NCBI GenBank assembly: GCA_032586195.1
Contig: JAWHQP010000006.1
Coordinates: forward strand, 1 to 64,000
DNA length: 64,000 nt
DNA from: JAWHQP01 sp032586195
GTDB taxonomy: Bacteria; Pseudomonadota; Gammaproteobacteria; Enterobacterales; Pasteurellaceae
Direction: 5' to 3'
This document shows positions 35,505 through 44,071 of this stretch, piece after piece. The notes beneath the pieces are model-generated. The model ran no database searches and was not told where the DNA came from. It worked only from the letters and a program-made list of their open reading frames with translations. Position 1 is the first letter of the stretch, and every line of letters begins with the position of its first letter. The position numbers and the translations under genes are program-made.

Positions 35505-37175
35505 TCAAAAACTTTCTTTCAGGCCCACAGCAAGGTTGAAGACCAGATGATCTTCGCTGCTGTCCTTGTTATCGGCACAATAATAGCCTTCCCGCTCAAA
35601 CTGGTACGCCTGTTCCGGCTTTGCCGCCGCAAGGCCGGATTCCACAAAGCCCTGTTTTACCACCAATGATTCCGGATTGATCGCGGCAATAATATCTTCT
35701 TCCGCTCCCGGATTCGGCATAGTAAACAGGCGTGCATATTGACGGAATTCCGCCGGACGGTTTTCCGTCGCCGAAACCCAATGAATAACTCCTTTTACTT
35801 TGCGACCGTCTGCCGGATTTTTGCTCAGGGTTTCAGGATCGTACGTGCAATAAACCGTTGTGATGTTGCCTTGCGAGTCTTTCTCGCAACGTTCCGCTTT
35901 AATCACATAAGCATGGCGTAAACGCACTTCCTTACCTAACACTAAGCGTTTGTATTGTTTGTTCGCCTCTTCACGAAAATCCGCCCGATCAATATAGATC
36001 TCTTTACTGAGCGCAATCCGACGCTCGCCGAGTTCCGGACGGTTCGGATGATTCGGCGCGGTAATCATTTCCGTTTCGCCGAAGTTTTCAATCACGACTT
36101 TCAACGGATCAATCACCGCCATCGCACGCGGCGCATTTACGTTTAAATCATCCCGCAGACAGCTTTCCAGCGCGCTGTATTCCACCACATTCTCCTGTTT
36201 TGTCACACCGATACGGCGGGCAAATTCACGCAGCGAAGCCGGCGTATAGCCGCGGCGGCGTAAACCGGAAATGGTCGGCATACGCGGATCATCCCAGCCG
36301 TCCACGGCATTCTCCGTTACCAGTTTCAATAACTTGCGTTTAGATGTTAGTGTACCTTCCAGATTCAAACGTGAGAATTCGTATTGATGCGGCAACGGGC
36401 GTTCAATGGAAATATGTTCCAACACCCAATCGTATAAGCGGCGGTTATCCTGAAATTCCAATGTACACAATGAATGAGTGATCCGTTCAATCGCATCCGA
36501 AATACAATGGGTAAAATCATACATCGGATAAATGCACCATTTGTCGCCCGTTTGATGGTGACTGGCGAATTTAACCCGATAAATCACAGGATCACGCATT
36601 ACCATAAATGGTGACGCCATATCAATTTTAGCCCGCAGCGCCGCTTTGCCTTCGGCAAATTCGCCGTTTTTCATTTTTTCAAATAAAGCGAGATTTTCCT
36701 CTACGCCGCGATCGCGATAAGGGCTGTTTTTGCCCGGCTCGGTGAGCGTACCGCGATATTCACGCATTTCTTCCGGCGAAAGTTCATCCACATAGGCCAG
36801 ACCTTTTTTAATTAATTCAATAGCATAGCCGTAAAGCTGATCAAAATAATCGGAGGCGTAACGCACTTCGCCATGCCATTTAAAACCGAGCCATTCCACA
36901 TCCTGCTTAATGGAATCTACGTATTCCACGTCTTCTTTAACCGGGTTGGTATCGTCAAAGCGCAGATTGCACCAGCCTTTATAATCCTGTGCGATACCAA
37001 AATTCAAGCAAATGGATTTAGCGTGACCGATATGCAAATAGCCGTTTGGTTCGGGCGGAAAACGAGTGTGGATTTGCTGATGTCTGCCACGGGCAAGATC
37101 TTCATCGATAATCTGGCGAATAAAATTAGTCGGGCGATGTTCTTCGCTTGCGTCAATAATGTCGTTATTAGTCAT
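35505..37175 (-). CDS. glnS: Glutaminyl-tRNA synthetase
   Basis: Class I synthetase that charges tRNA-Gln. The 556-residue product has RFPPEPNGYLHIGHAKS near 38-54 with the HIGH signature, a KMSKS-equivalent GTLTSKRKLLKLV near 269, and the two C-terminal beta-barrel anticodon domains. Length and sequence closely match E. coli GlnS (554). Direct glutaminylation distinguishes gamma-proteobacteria from lineages using the GatCAB route. It is followed by its own terminator. Confidence 0.97.
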   Translation of the reverse strand: MTNNDIIDASEEHRPTNFIRQIIDEDLARGRHQQIHTRFPPEPNGYLHIGHAKSICLNFGIAQDYKGWCNLRFDDTNPVKEDVEYVDSIKQDVEWLGFKWHGEVRYASDYFDQLYGYAIELIKKGLAYVDELSPEEMREYRGTLTEPGKNSPYRDRGVEENLALFEKMKNGEFAEGKAALRAKIDMASPFMVMRDPVIYRVKFASHHQTGDKWCIYPMYDFTHCISDAIERITHSLCTLEFQDNRRLYDWVLEHISIERPLPHQYEFSRLNLEGTLTSKRKLLKLVTENAVDGWDDPRMPTISGLRRRGYTPASLREFARRIGVTKQENVVEYSALESCLRDDLNVNAPRAMAVIDPLKVVIENFGETEMITAPNHPNRPELGERRIALSKEIYIDRADFREEANKQYKRLVLGKEVRLRHAYVIKAERCEKDSQGNITTVYCTYDPETLSKNPADGRKVKGVIHWVSATENRPAEFRQYARLFTMPNPGAEEDIIAAINPESLVVKQGFVESGLAAAKPEQAYQFEREGYYCADNKDSSEDHLVFNLAVGLKESF

Positions 37176-37298
37176 TAATCATCTCACTAATGTTTGATTA
37201 AAAAAATTCTCGCTATTCTACACTGTTTGCGGGCTATCCTCAATCTGTACGACCAAACATCAACCTGCCTCAAAGTGCGGTGTCGTTTTTAAGAGTTT

Positions 37299-37327
37299 TT
37301 GCATTTTTTATCAGTTTAAGATAGAAT
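37299..37327 (+). promoter_or_regulatory. Predicted promoter of the efflux operon
   Basis: TTGCAT (37299-37304), a 17-base spacer and TAGAAT (37322-37327) form a good sigma-70-type promoter, putting the start of transcription near 37334. It leaves a leader of about 110 bases before the adaptor gene, containing the palindrome at 37343-37360. Confidence 0.55.
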
Positions 37328-37342
37328 CCGCCCATTCGAGAA

Positions 37343-37360
37343 TGAATGAACGTTCATTCA
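37343..37360. promoter_or_regulatory. 18-bp perfect palindrome, candidate TetR-type operator
   Basis: TGAATGAACGTTCATTCA is a perfect 18-base palindrome at about +9 to +26 relative to the predicted promoter of the efflux operon. Size, form and placement fit an operator for a TetR/AcrR-family repressor of drug efflux. No regulator gene is adjacent in this window. Confidence 0.6.
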
Positions 37361-37442
37361 ACGTAATAATATAAATTTTAAGATATTTTTAAGCTGTCGC
37401 AATTAGAATGACCCGGTTTATTCACCACTATCGGAACATTTT

Positions 37443-38645
37443 ATGAAAGAAAAGAAGAAAAAATTGATTGTCACCTCCGTACTGGCCGCTTTAGTTGCCG
37501 GCGGTGTCTATTATTTTACCCAGAACGGCAACCAAGCGCCGACCTTTTTAACGGAAGAAGTGACCCGTTCCAATGTGGAAAAATCCGTTGTTGCAACAGG
37601 TTCGATTGAAAGTAGTAATGAGGTTGACGTAGGTTCGCAGGCATCGGGTAAAGTGACCAAGCTTTACGTGAAATTGGGACAGGAAGTAAAAAAAGGCGAT
37701 ATGATTGCCACTATCGATTCAACCACACAGGAAAACGAGCTCAATACGGCAAAAGCGGCTTTGGCGAGCTATCAGGCACAGTTAAAAGCCAAAGAAACCT
37801 CTTATAAAGTGGCTCTTTCCAGCTATAACCGCTTATCGACGCTTTATAAACAAAAGGCGACTTCACTGGACGATCTCAACAGCGCTAAAAATACGTTGGA
37901 CACCGCAAAATATGAAATTGATGCGTTGAAAGAATCGATTAAACAAGCGGAAATCCAGGTTAACACTGCGGAAACCAATGTGGGTTATACGCAAATTACC
38001 GCGCCGATTGACGGCACGATCATTTCCATCCCCGTTTCCGAAGGGCAAACGGTAAATGCCAGCCAATCCACACCAACCATCGTGACCATTGCCAATCTGG
38101 AGAAAATGCTGATTAAACCGGAAATTTCCGAGGGCGATATTACTAAGGTCAAAGCGGGACAGGAAGTGAGTTTTACCATCCTTTCCGACAACACCACTAT
38201 ATATAAGGCGGTGATTGACAGCGTGGATCCCGCCACCACCACGGATACCGATGCGAGTTCCACTTCCTCAAACAGTAGCTCTTCATCATCTTCGTCATCA
38301 TCATCTTCTTCCACCAGCGCAATTTATTATTATGCCAATATGCTGGTGGATAACCCTGACCATGTGCTGCGTATCGGCATGACCACGGAAAATACCATTA
38401 AAATTGCCGAGGCAAAAAATGTGCTGACCGTATCCAATATGGCGTTAAAACAAAATCACGGCAAATATTCTGTCAATGTACTGGTGAACGGTAAAGCCGA
38501 GACGCGTGATGTGGAAATCGGTGTGCAGGATGATTTTCATACCGAAATAAAATCTGGTCTGAACGAAGGCGATAAGGTGATTTTATCTGAAGTCGCCGCA
38601 GGTGAAAAAGTGGGTAATTCCGCTCGTGGTCCTCGAATGTTCTAA
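37443..38645 (+). CDS. macA: MacA-like periplasmic adaptor of a tripartite efflux pump
   Basis: A 400-residue membrane-fusion protein linking a MacB-like inner-membrane ABC protein to an outer-membrane channel. It has an N-terminal anchor helix (about 9-26), a barrel-sandwich/lipoyl half (VDVGSQASGKVTKLYVKLGQEV near 61-82), a coiled-coil hairpin (about 95-175), the second lipoyl half (ITAPIDGTIISIPVSEGQTV) and beta-barrel domains. Unusually, residues 270-292 are an acidic-Ser tract (13 consecutive Ser at 278-290) encoded by TCA/TCT-rich DNA, inserted before the membrane-proximal segment IYYYANMLVDN. It is first of three genes. The exact substrates (macrolides, peptides, toxins) cannot be told. 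Confidence 0.88.
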   Translation: MKEKKKKLIVTSVLAALVAGGVYYFTQNGNQAPTFLTEEVTRSNVEKSVVATGSIESSNEVDVGSQASGKVTKLYVKLGQEVKKGDMIATIDSTTQENELNTAKAALASYQAQLKAKETSYKVALSSYNRLSTLYKQKATSLDDLNSAKNTLDTAKYEIDALKESIKQAEIQVNTAETNVGYTQITAPIDGTIISIPVSEGQTVNASQSTPTIVTIANLEKMLIKPEISEGDITKVKAGQEVSFTILSDNTTIYKAVIDSVDPATTTDTDASSTSSNSSSSSSSSSSSSSTSAIYYYANMLVDNPDHVLRIGMTTENTIKIAEAKNVLTVSNMALKQNHGKYSVNVLVNGKAETRDVEIGVQDDFHTEIKSGLNEGDKVILSEVAAGEKVGNSARGPRMF

Positions 38646-38663
38646 AAGTGCGGTGCTATTTTC

Positions 38664-40595
38664 ATGAATATTATTGAAATTAAAGATGTCAACCGCTACT
38701 TCGGACAAGGCGAAAATCGCGTACATATTCTGAAAAATATTTCATTGAATATTGAAAAGGGCGATTTTGTGGCGATTATCGGTCAATCGGGATCGGGTAA
38801 ATCCACCCTGATGAACATTATCGGCTGCCTGGATACGGCGACCAGCGGTTCCTACAAAATTGACGGTAAAGAAACGGTGGAACTTAGTTCCGAACAGTTG
38901 TCCGATTTGCGCAGCCAGAAATTCGGGTTTATTTTTCAGCGTTACAACCTGCTCTCTTCCCTCACGGCTCAGGAAAATGTCGCACTGCCCGCCATTTATG
39001 CCGGCAAATCGCAGACAGAGCGAATGGCTCGCGCGGAGGAATTACTGAAAAAACTCGGCTTGGACGGTAAAGAAGGCAATAAACCGAGCGAACTTTCGGG
39101 TGGTCAGCAGCAGCGGGTCAGTATCGCCCGTGCCCTGATGAACGGCGGTGAAATTATTCTGGCCGATGAACCCACCGGCGCGCTGGATTCCCACAGCGGC
39201 GAAAACGTGATGGAAATCTTGCGTAGCCTGCATAACGAAGGGCATACCATTATTATGGTCACCCACGATAAACATATTGCCGCCAGCGCCAACCGCGTGG
39301 TTGAAATCAAAGACGGTGAAATTATCGGCGATATGCAAAAGATGCCGGTAAAAGAAATCGCTCAGCCGCAAAATAACACCAAACCCCGTTTCGGTTTCAG
39401 CAAAGATCAGTTGATTGAAGCGTTTAAAATGTCGGTGAGCGCCATTATCGCGCATAAAATGCGTTCGCTGTTAACCATGCTGGGAATTATCATCGGGATT
39501 ACCTCTGTGGTGTCCGTGGTGGCGTTGGGTAACGGTTCGCAGCAGAAAATCCTTTCCAATATCAATAGTATGGGCACCAGTACCATGACTATTTTTAACG
39601 GAACGGGCTTCGGCGACCGGCGCTCGGATCAAATGCAGAATCTGACCGTGGCGGATGCCAATGCTCTGGCGAAACAAAGTTATGTGCAAAACGTAACGCC
39701 GAACAGTTCTTCCACCGGCTTGCTGGTTTACCGCAATCAATCCTTCACTTCGACCAATCTGAAAGGGGTCGGTGCCCAATATTTTGACGTGGAAGGACAA
39801 ACCTTGCTGCAAGGCCGTTTGATTACACAACAGGAAGTGGATGACAGTGCCGCGGTGGCAATCCTTGATGAAAGTGCCAAAACGGCGATTTTCCCGAATG
39901 ATGATCCTATCGGCAAAATCGTACTGTTCGCGACCCGCCCGTTCCGCATTATCGGTGTGGTGAGCGACCGTCAAATGGGGCAGGCAAGCAGTTCACTCAA
40001 TATTTACGCGCCTTATACTACGGTAATGAATAAGGTGACGGGCGGTACCAAAATCGGGTCGATTACGGTAAAAATTGCGGATAATATCAATACCACGGTA
40101 GCGGAAAAAAGCCTGACCGATTACCTAAAAGTGCGGCACGGAAAAAAAGACTTTTTCATTATGAACAGCGATACCATTAAGCAAACCATTGAAAGCACCA
40201 CGGGGACCATGAAACTGCTGATTTCATCCATCGCCTTTATTTCATTGATTGTGGGCGGTATCGGAGTAATGAACATCATGTTGGTATCGGTGACGGAACG
40301 GACCAAAGAAATCGGCGTGCGTATGGCGATTGGTGCCCGTAAGAGCAATATTCTGCAGCAATTTTTAATTGAAGCGGTGCTGATTTGTATGATCGGAGGG
40401 ATTTCGGGCATTTTGCTGTCGTTGATTATCGGCTTGGTATTTAACCTGTTTATGACCGATTTTTCGATGGCATTCTCGACCTTCTCGATTATTGCGGCGG
40501 TACTCTTCTCCACCCTGATCGGTGTCGTGTTCGGCTATATGCCGGCGAAAAAAGCGGCGCAGCTCGACCCGATTACCGCGTTGGCGAGAGAATAA
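38664..40595 (+). CDS. macB: MacB-like ABC transporter ATPase/permease
   Basis: A 643-residue fusion of an N-terminal ABC ATPase (P-loop GQSGSGKST near 39-47, signature LSGGQQQRVSIARAL near 143, Walker B ILADEPTGALD) to a C-terminal permease with four membrane helices (one near 275, three near 520-640) and a large periplasmic domain. This is the MacB mechanotransmission type, which drives efflux from the periplasm through a TolC-like channel. It starts 18 bases after the adaptor gene. The only purine-rich stretch before its ATG is the uptake signal itself (38645-38654), so initiation may rely on coupling. Confidence 0.92.
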   Translation: MNIIEIKDVNRYFGQGENRVHILKNISLNIEKGDFVAIIGQSGSGKSTLMNIIGCLDTATSGSYKIDGKETVELSSEQLSDLRSQKFGFIFQRYNLLSSLTAQENVALPAIYAGKSQTERMARAEELLKKLGLDGKEGNKPSELSGGQQQRVSIARALMNGGEIILADEPTGALDSHSGENVMEILRSLHNEGHTIIMVTHDKHIAASANRVVEIKDGEIIGDMQKMPVKEIAQPQNNTKPRFGFSKDQLIEAFKMSVSAIIAHKMRSLLTMLGIIIGITSVVSVVALGNGSQQKILSNINSMGTSTMTIFNGTGFGDRRSDQMQNLTVADANALAKQSYVQNVTPNSSSTGLLVYRNQSFTSTNLKGVGAQYFDVEGQTLLQGRLITQQEVDDSAAVAILDESAKTAIFPNDDPIGKIVLFATRPFRIIGVVSDRQMGQASSSLNIYAPYTTVMNKVTGGTKIGSITVKIADNINTTVAEKSLTDYLKVRHGKKDFFIMNSDTIKQTIESTTGTMKLLISSIAFISLIVGGIGVMNIMLVSVTERTKEIGVRMAIGARKSNILQQFLIEAVLICMIGGISGILLSLIIGLVFNLFMTDFSMAFSTFSIIAAVLFSTLIGVVFGYMPAKKAAQLDPITALARE

Positions 40596-40604
40596 ACAAC
40601 ATAG

Positions 40605-40627
40605 CGGTGCGGCATTCCGCACCGTAT
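40605..40627 (+). terminator. Hairpin after macB
   Basis: CGGTGCGG (40605-40612) pairs with CCGCACCG (40617-40624) around CATT, followed only by TATTTA. The weak T-tract suggests partial termination before the outer-membrane gene. Confidence 0.5.
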
Positions 40628-40754
40628 TTATAACTATTTATTCAGCATTTTGCATTTATAAATTTTGACTAAATTGTTATAATTTCGACCATTTAAATAT
40701 TAACAAGCTCTAAAGTGCGGTGTTCAAAAACCGAGTTTTTAAAAAGGAAACCCC

Positions 40755-42128
40755 ATGTTAAAACTAAATAAATTAGCATTAAGCGTTGTGCTGGCAACTA
40801 CTCTGGCAGGCTGTGCGAATATCGACGATTCCTATCAGGCCTCACAAAAAGATTACCAACAATATGCGGAACTCACCCAACAATACAATATCAAAGAAGA
40901 TTGGTGGTCATTATACAACGACCCGCAATTAAACCGTTTGGTTGAACAGGCATTGTTAAATAACAAAGACTTGGCCCTCGCCGCCATCTCCGTTAATTCC
41001 GCCCTCTACAATGCGAATTTGCTCGGTGCGGATTTAGTGCCGGCGTTTAACGGCTCCACTTCGTCTTCCGCCAGCAAAAACATTCATCGCGGCGGTAATT
41101 CTACCCTTAGCCAAGGCGGTTCTTTAAGCGTCAGCTACACCCTTGACCTTTGGCGGCGTTTGGCGGATGCCGCTTCCGCCGGCGAATGGACATATCATGC
41201 CACCGAAGAAAGCATGGAATCCACCCGCTTGACTCTGATTAACTCGGTTATCACCACTTACTATCAGCTGGCCTATTTAAACGATGCCATTGCCGCCTCA
41301 CAGGATGCGGTAGATTACTATTCGCAAATCAACAGCATTATGCAGAATCGTTTAAGACAAGGGGTTGAAGACAGTGCCAGCACGGATCAGGCGCAGCAAT
41401 CCGTGCTCACCGCCCGCAATACCATGATTTCTTACCAGACACAGAAAAAAACCGCGGAACAGACTATGCGGAATCTGTTGAATCTGAAACCGAACGAACC
41501 GCTTAATATTACTTATCCGCATATTCTGAACGTGAAGAATGTGGACGTAAACATGAATGTGCCGGTATCGACTATAGCCAACCGCCCTGATGTTAAAAAT
41601 TATCTGTATCAATTAAACAGTGCGTTTAAAGATGCCAAAGCGACACAGAAAAGCTGGTTCCCGACCATTAGCCTCGGGGCAAGCCTTGCCTCCACTGGTA
41701 CACACGTGAATAACGCGCTAAATAACCCGATCGCCACCGGCACACTCGGTATTTCCCTGCCGTTCCTGGATTGGAATCATGTAAAATGGAACGTGAAAAT
41801 TTCCGAAGCCGCCTATGAAACCGCGCGGGTAAATTATGAGAAAGCGATCACAACCGCATTAAATGATATTGATACTAACTATTACGCGTACTCTCAATAC
41901 AAACAAAATTATACCAACCTGCAACAAACCTACGATTACGAAAAACGTATCACCCAATATTATCGCAATCGTTATAACGCCGGTGTTTCCACGCTGAAAG
42001 ACTGGTTAACCGCCGCCAATACGGAAAAGACCACGCAGATTTCCGTATTGAACGCAAAATACAATATTATCAACTACGAAAACGCAATCTATAGCTCAAT
42101 GGCAGGTTATTATTCACCGAAAAATTAA
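40755..42128 (+). CDS. NodT/CusC-type outer-membrane efflux lipoprotein
   Basis: The outer-membrane channel of the tripartite pump. The 457-residue precursor has a lipoprotein signal with lipobox LAGC (Cys20), then the duplicated outer-membrane-efflux domain: WWSLYNDPQLNRLVEQAL near 47-64 and long helices (about 175-250 and 350-440) that form the periplasmic tunnel. Unlike classical TolC it is lipid-anchored, the form usually seen with RND pumps. Pairing with a MacAB-like pair is suggested by adjacency, orientation and an RBS AAAGGAAA. A 159-base gap with a hairpin and an uptake signal precedes it, so it may also have its own promoter. Confidence 0.9.
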   Translation: MLKLNKLALSVVLATTLAGCANIDDSYQASQKDYQQYAELTQQYNIKEDWWSLYNDPQLNRLVEQALLNNKDLALAAISVNSALYNANLLGADLVPAFNGSTSSSASKNIHRGGNSTLSQGGSLSVSYTLDLWRRLADAASAGEWTYHATEESMESTRLTLINSVITTYYQLAYLNDAIAASQDAVDYYSQINSIMQNRLRQGVEDSASTDQAQQSVLTARNTMISYQTQKKTAEQTMRNLLNLKPNEPLNITYPHILNVKNVDVNMNVPVSTIANRPDVKNYLYQLNSAFKDAKATQKSWFPTISLGASLASTGTHVNNALNNPIATGTLGISLPFLDWNHVKWNVKISEAAYETARVNYEKAITTALNDIDTNYYAYSQYKQNYTNLQQTYDYEKRITQYYRNRYNAGVSTLKDWLTAANTEKTTQISVLNAKYNIINYENAIYSSMAGYYSPKN

Positions 42129-42148
42129 TTGAGTTTATAAAATCAAGC

Positions 42149-42247
42149 AAAGTGCGGTGTTGAAAAAACGAGTTTTTCAGTTGTGTAAGGTTTATTTTGC
42201 GCAACTTCTGCAATACTAAAAAACTCAGGATTTCAGCACCGCACTTT
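42149..42247. repeat. Inverted uptake-signal pair after the efflux operon
   Basis: AAAGTGCGGTG at 42149-42159 and CACCGCACTTT at 42237-42247 face each other across about 77 bases, with imperfect complementarity extending into the arms (GAGTTTTT / AAAAACTC). It lies between two convergent genes. Confidence 0.75.
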
Positions 42248-42261
42248 TATTTATTACAGCA

Positions 42262-42301
42262 AAAAAATCGCCTGTCCATTTGCATAAACAGGCGATTTTT
42301 T
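42262..42301. terminator. Terminator after fabA (bidirectional)
   Basis: AAAAAATCGCCTGT (42262-42275) pairs with ACAGGCGATTTTTT (42288-42301) around a 12-base loop, with A and T tracts on both sides. It ends fabA, 13 bases past its stop, and can also back up termination of the efflux operon. Confidence 0.88.
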
Positions 42302-42313
42302 AAACAATTGAAA

Positions 42314-42847
42314 TTAGAACGTTGAAGTGTCCTGAAATAAGCCTACCTTTAAGTCGGTAGCGGTATAAATCACGCGACCGTCCACTTCGACTTCACCGTC
42401 GGCAACGCCCATAATCAATTTACGGTTAATCACACGTTTTAAGTGAATGCGGTAGGTTACTTTTTTCGCTGTCGGCAACACCTGCCCGGTAAATTTCACT
42501 TCCCCTACGCCCAGCGCTCGCCCCTTACCTTCACCGCCAAGCCAGCCCAGATAGAAACCGACCAGCTGCCACATAGCATCTAAGCCCAAGCAGCCCGGCA
42601 TGACAGGATCGCCGATAAAATGGCAGTTAAAAAACCATAAATCCGGTTTAATATCCAATTCTGCTTCAATATAGCCCTTATTATGATTGCCGCCCGTTTC
42701 ATTCATTTCAATTACGCGATCCATCATCAGCATATTCGGAGCGGGCAACTGTGGTCCTTTTTCACCAAAAAGTTCACCGCGTCCCGAGGCTAATAAATCT
42801 TCATAGCTGTACGAACTGGGTCTATTTGGAGTACAAGTGTTAGTCAT
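42314..42847 (-). CDS. fabA: 3-hydroxydecanoyl-ACP dehydratase/isomerase
   Basis: Dehydrates 3-hydroxyacyl-ACP and isomerises the C10 trans-2 product to cis-3, the branch point of unsaturated fatty-acid synthesis. The 177-residue hot-dog protein has the catalytic His in NCHFIGDPVMPGCLGLDAMW (about 75-94) and the helix Asp within the same segment. Length (E. coli 172) and the long N-terminal helix separate FabA from FabZ. AAGGAAAT lies before the ATG. A FabR-like palindrome is about 90 bases upstream. Confidence 0.97.
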   Translation of the reverse strand: MTNTCTPNRPSSYSYEDLLASGRGELFGEKGPQLPAPNMLMMDRVIEMNETGGNHNKGYIEAELDIKPDLWFFNCHFIGDPVMPGCLGLDAMWQLVGFYLGWLGGEGKGRALGVGEVKFTGQVLPTAKKVTYRIHLKRVINRKLIMGVADGEVEVDGRVIYTATDLKVGLFQDTSTF

Positions 42848-42937
42848 TTCAATTTCCTTTAAATATTTTTGAAAGCTGATATTTTGACAAATATCAAATG
42901 ATGAGGCATTCTAGCAAAGTTACCTTTTAAATAGAAT

Positions 42938-42955
42938 AGCGAACAACTGTTAGCT
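42938..42955. promoter_or_regulatory. FabR-like operator upstream of fabA
   Basis: AGCGAACAACTGTTAGCT is an 18-base palindrome with one mismatched pair, resembling from memory the FabR operator of E. coli fabA/fabB (AGCGTACA-N2-TGTTCGCT type). It lies 91 bases upstream of the fabA start, next to the predicted promoter. Confidence 0.5.
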
Positions 42956-43112
42956 AAACATGTCGGACCAGTATGATGTTATTAAATTTTTATTAAATAA
43001 AATAATAGGTTAAAAAATTTACAACTATCATCCGAATAATCGCTTTGTTGCTCTTATTTGACGAATATGTCAATTTATTATTGTCAAATTCATCGTGTTA
43101 TTAACCGAATAA

Positions 43113-43136
43113 AAAAGCGAACATCTGTTCGTTTTT
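43113..43136. terminator. Terminator after rsmI
   Basis: 43113-43123 pairs with 43126-43136 (GCGAACA / TGTTCGT core) flanked by A and T tracts, 15 bases past the rsmI stop. Its centre also resembles the FabR-like motif at 42938. Confidence 0.7.
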
Positions 43137-43150
43137 TCCGAGCTATACGA

Positions 43151-43996
43151 TTATTTACTATCACTTAACCCCAACTGATACAACATATTTTTCTTGTAAC
43201 CGTAAAGTTCCGCCACAATGGCGGCGGCTTTTTTGAGCGGTAATTCCCGGCTGATTAATTTCAATGCCTTGATGGCTTGCGGAGAAACAGTTTCTTGTTC
43301 GCATTTGGGTTTGCCTTCGATAATCAGTACCATTTCCCCCTTGGTACGATTGGCATCTTGAGCCAGCCATCGGCGCAAATTTCCTACGCTATCGCCGTTA
43401 ATGCTTTCCCAGGTTTTAGTCAGTTCCCGCGCAAGCACGAGGTAACGTTCAGACCCAAATACTTCCTCAATATCTGCCAGCGTTTCCGAAATGCGGTGAG
43501 TGCTCTCATAGAAAATTAAAGTGCGGTGTTCATTTTCGAGGTTTTGTAATCTATCCTTGCGTGCTTTGGGTTTTGCCGGCAGGAAGCCTTCAAAACAGAA
43601 GCGATCGGAGGCGACTCCCGATGCGCTTAATGCTGTAATCGCCGCGCAAGCTCCCGGCACCGGCACTACATTGATGCCCGCCTGATGGCATTTGCGTACC
43701 AGATGAAAGCCGGGATCGCTGATTAACGGTGTACCCGCATCGGAAATTAATGCGATATGAATGCCTTGCCGTAACTTTTCCACCAATAAATCGGCTTTTT
43801 GTTGTTCGTTATGATCATGCAAAGCAAAAAACGGTTTTTTGAGGCCATAATGGCTGAACAACAGGCCGCTGTGACGGGTATCTTCGGCGGCGATAAGTTC
43901 CACTTTGGCAAAGGTGTCTAAGGCTCGCTGGGTAATATCTTGCAGGTTACCGATCGGGGTGGCGACAATGTATAAAGTTCCGGCTAAATTATTCAT
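43151..43996 (-). CDS. rsmI: 16S rRNA 2'-O-ribose C1402 methyltransferase
   Basis: Methylates the ribose of C1402 in the decoding centre of 16S rRNA using S-adenosylmethionine. The 281-residue product belongs to the tetrapyrrole-methylase fold: LYIVATPIGNLQDITQRAL near 8-26, AEDTRHSG near 36, and LISDAGTPLISDPG near 79-92. Length equals that of enteric RsmI (286). It is divergent from lpoA, a conserved arrangement in gamma-proteobacteria. An uptake signal (43518-43527) lies within the coding region. Confidence 0.96.
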   Translation of the reverse strand: MNNLAGTLYIVATPIGNLQDITQRALDTFAKVELIAAEDTRHSGLLFSHYGLKKPFFALHDHNEQQKADLLVEKLRQGIHIALISDAGTPLISDPGFHLVRKCHQAGINVVPVPGACAAITALSASGVASDRFCFEGFLPAKPKARKDRLQNLENEHRTLIFYESTHRISETLADIEEVFGSERYLVLARELTKTWESINGDSVGNLRRWLAQDANRTKGEMVLIIEGKPKCEQETVSPQAIKALKLISRELPLKKAAAIVAELYGYKKNMLYQLGLSDSK

Positions 43997-44071
43997 TTTA
44001 TGTATTCTTTTATTTGCTTTTAATGGTTGAGAGAAGTAAGATCGTCGCTAACTTTTTGCAACGGAGTAACT

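Larger units (their letters stand above)
42848..43150. other. AT-rich fabA/rsmI intergenic region
   Basis: No gene is seen. From left to right it holds a palindrome GATATTTTGACAAATATC (42878-42895), a TAGAAT-like -10 for fabA on the leftward strand (around 42910), the FabR-like site (42938-42955), a very AT-rich stretch and the rsmI terminator (43113-43136). Confidence 0.5.
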
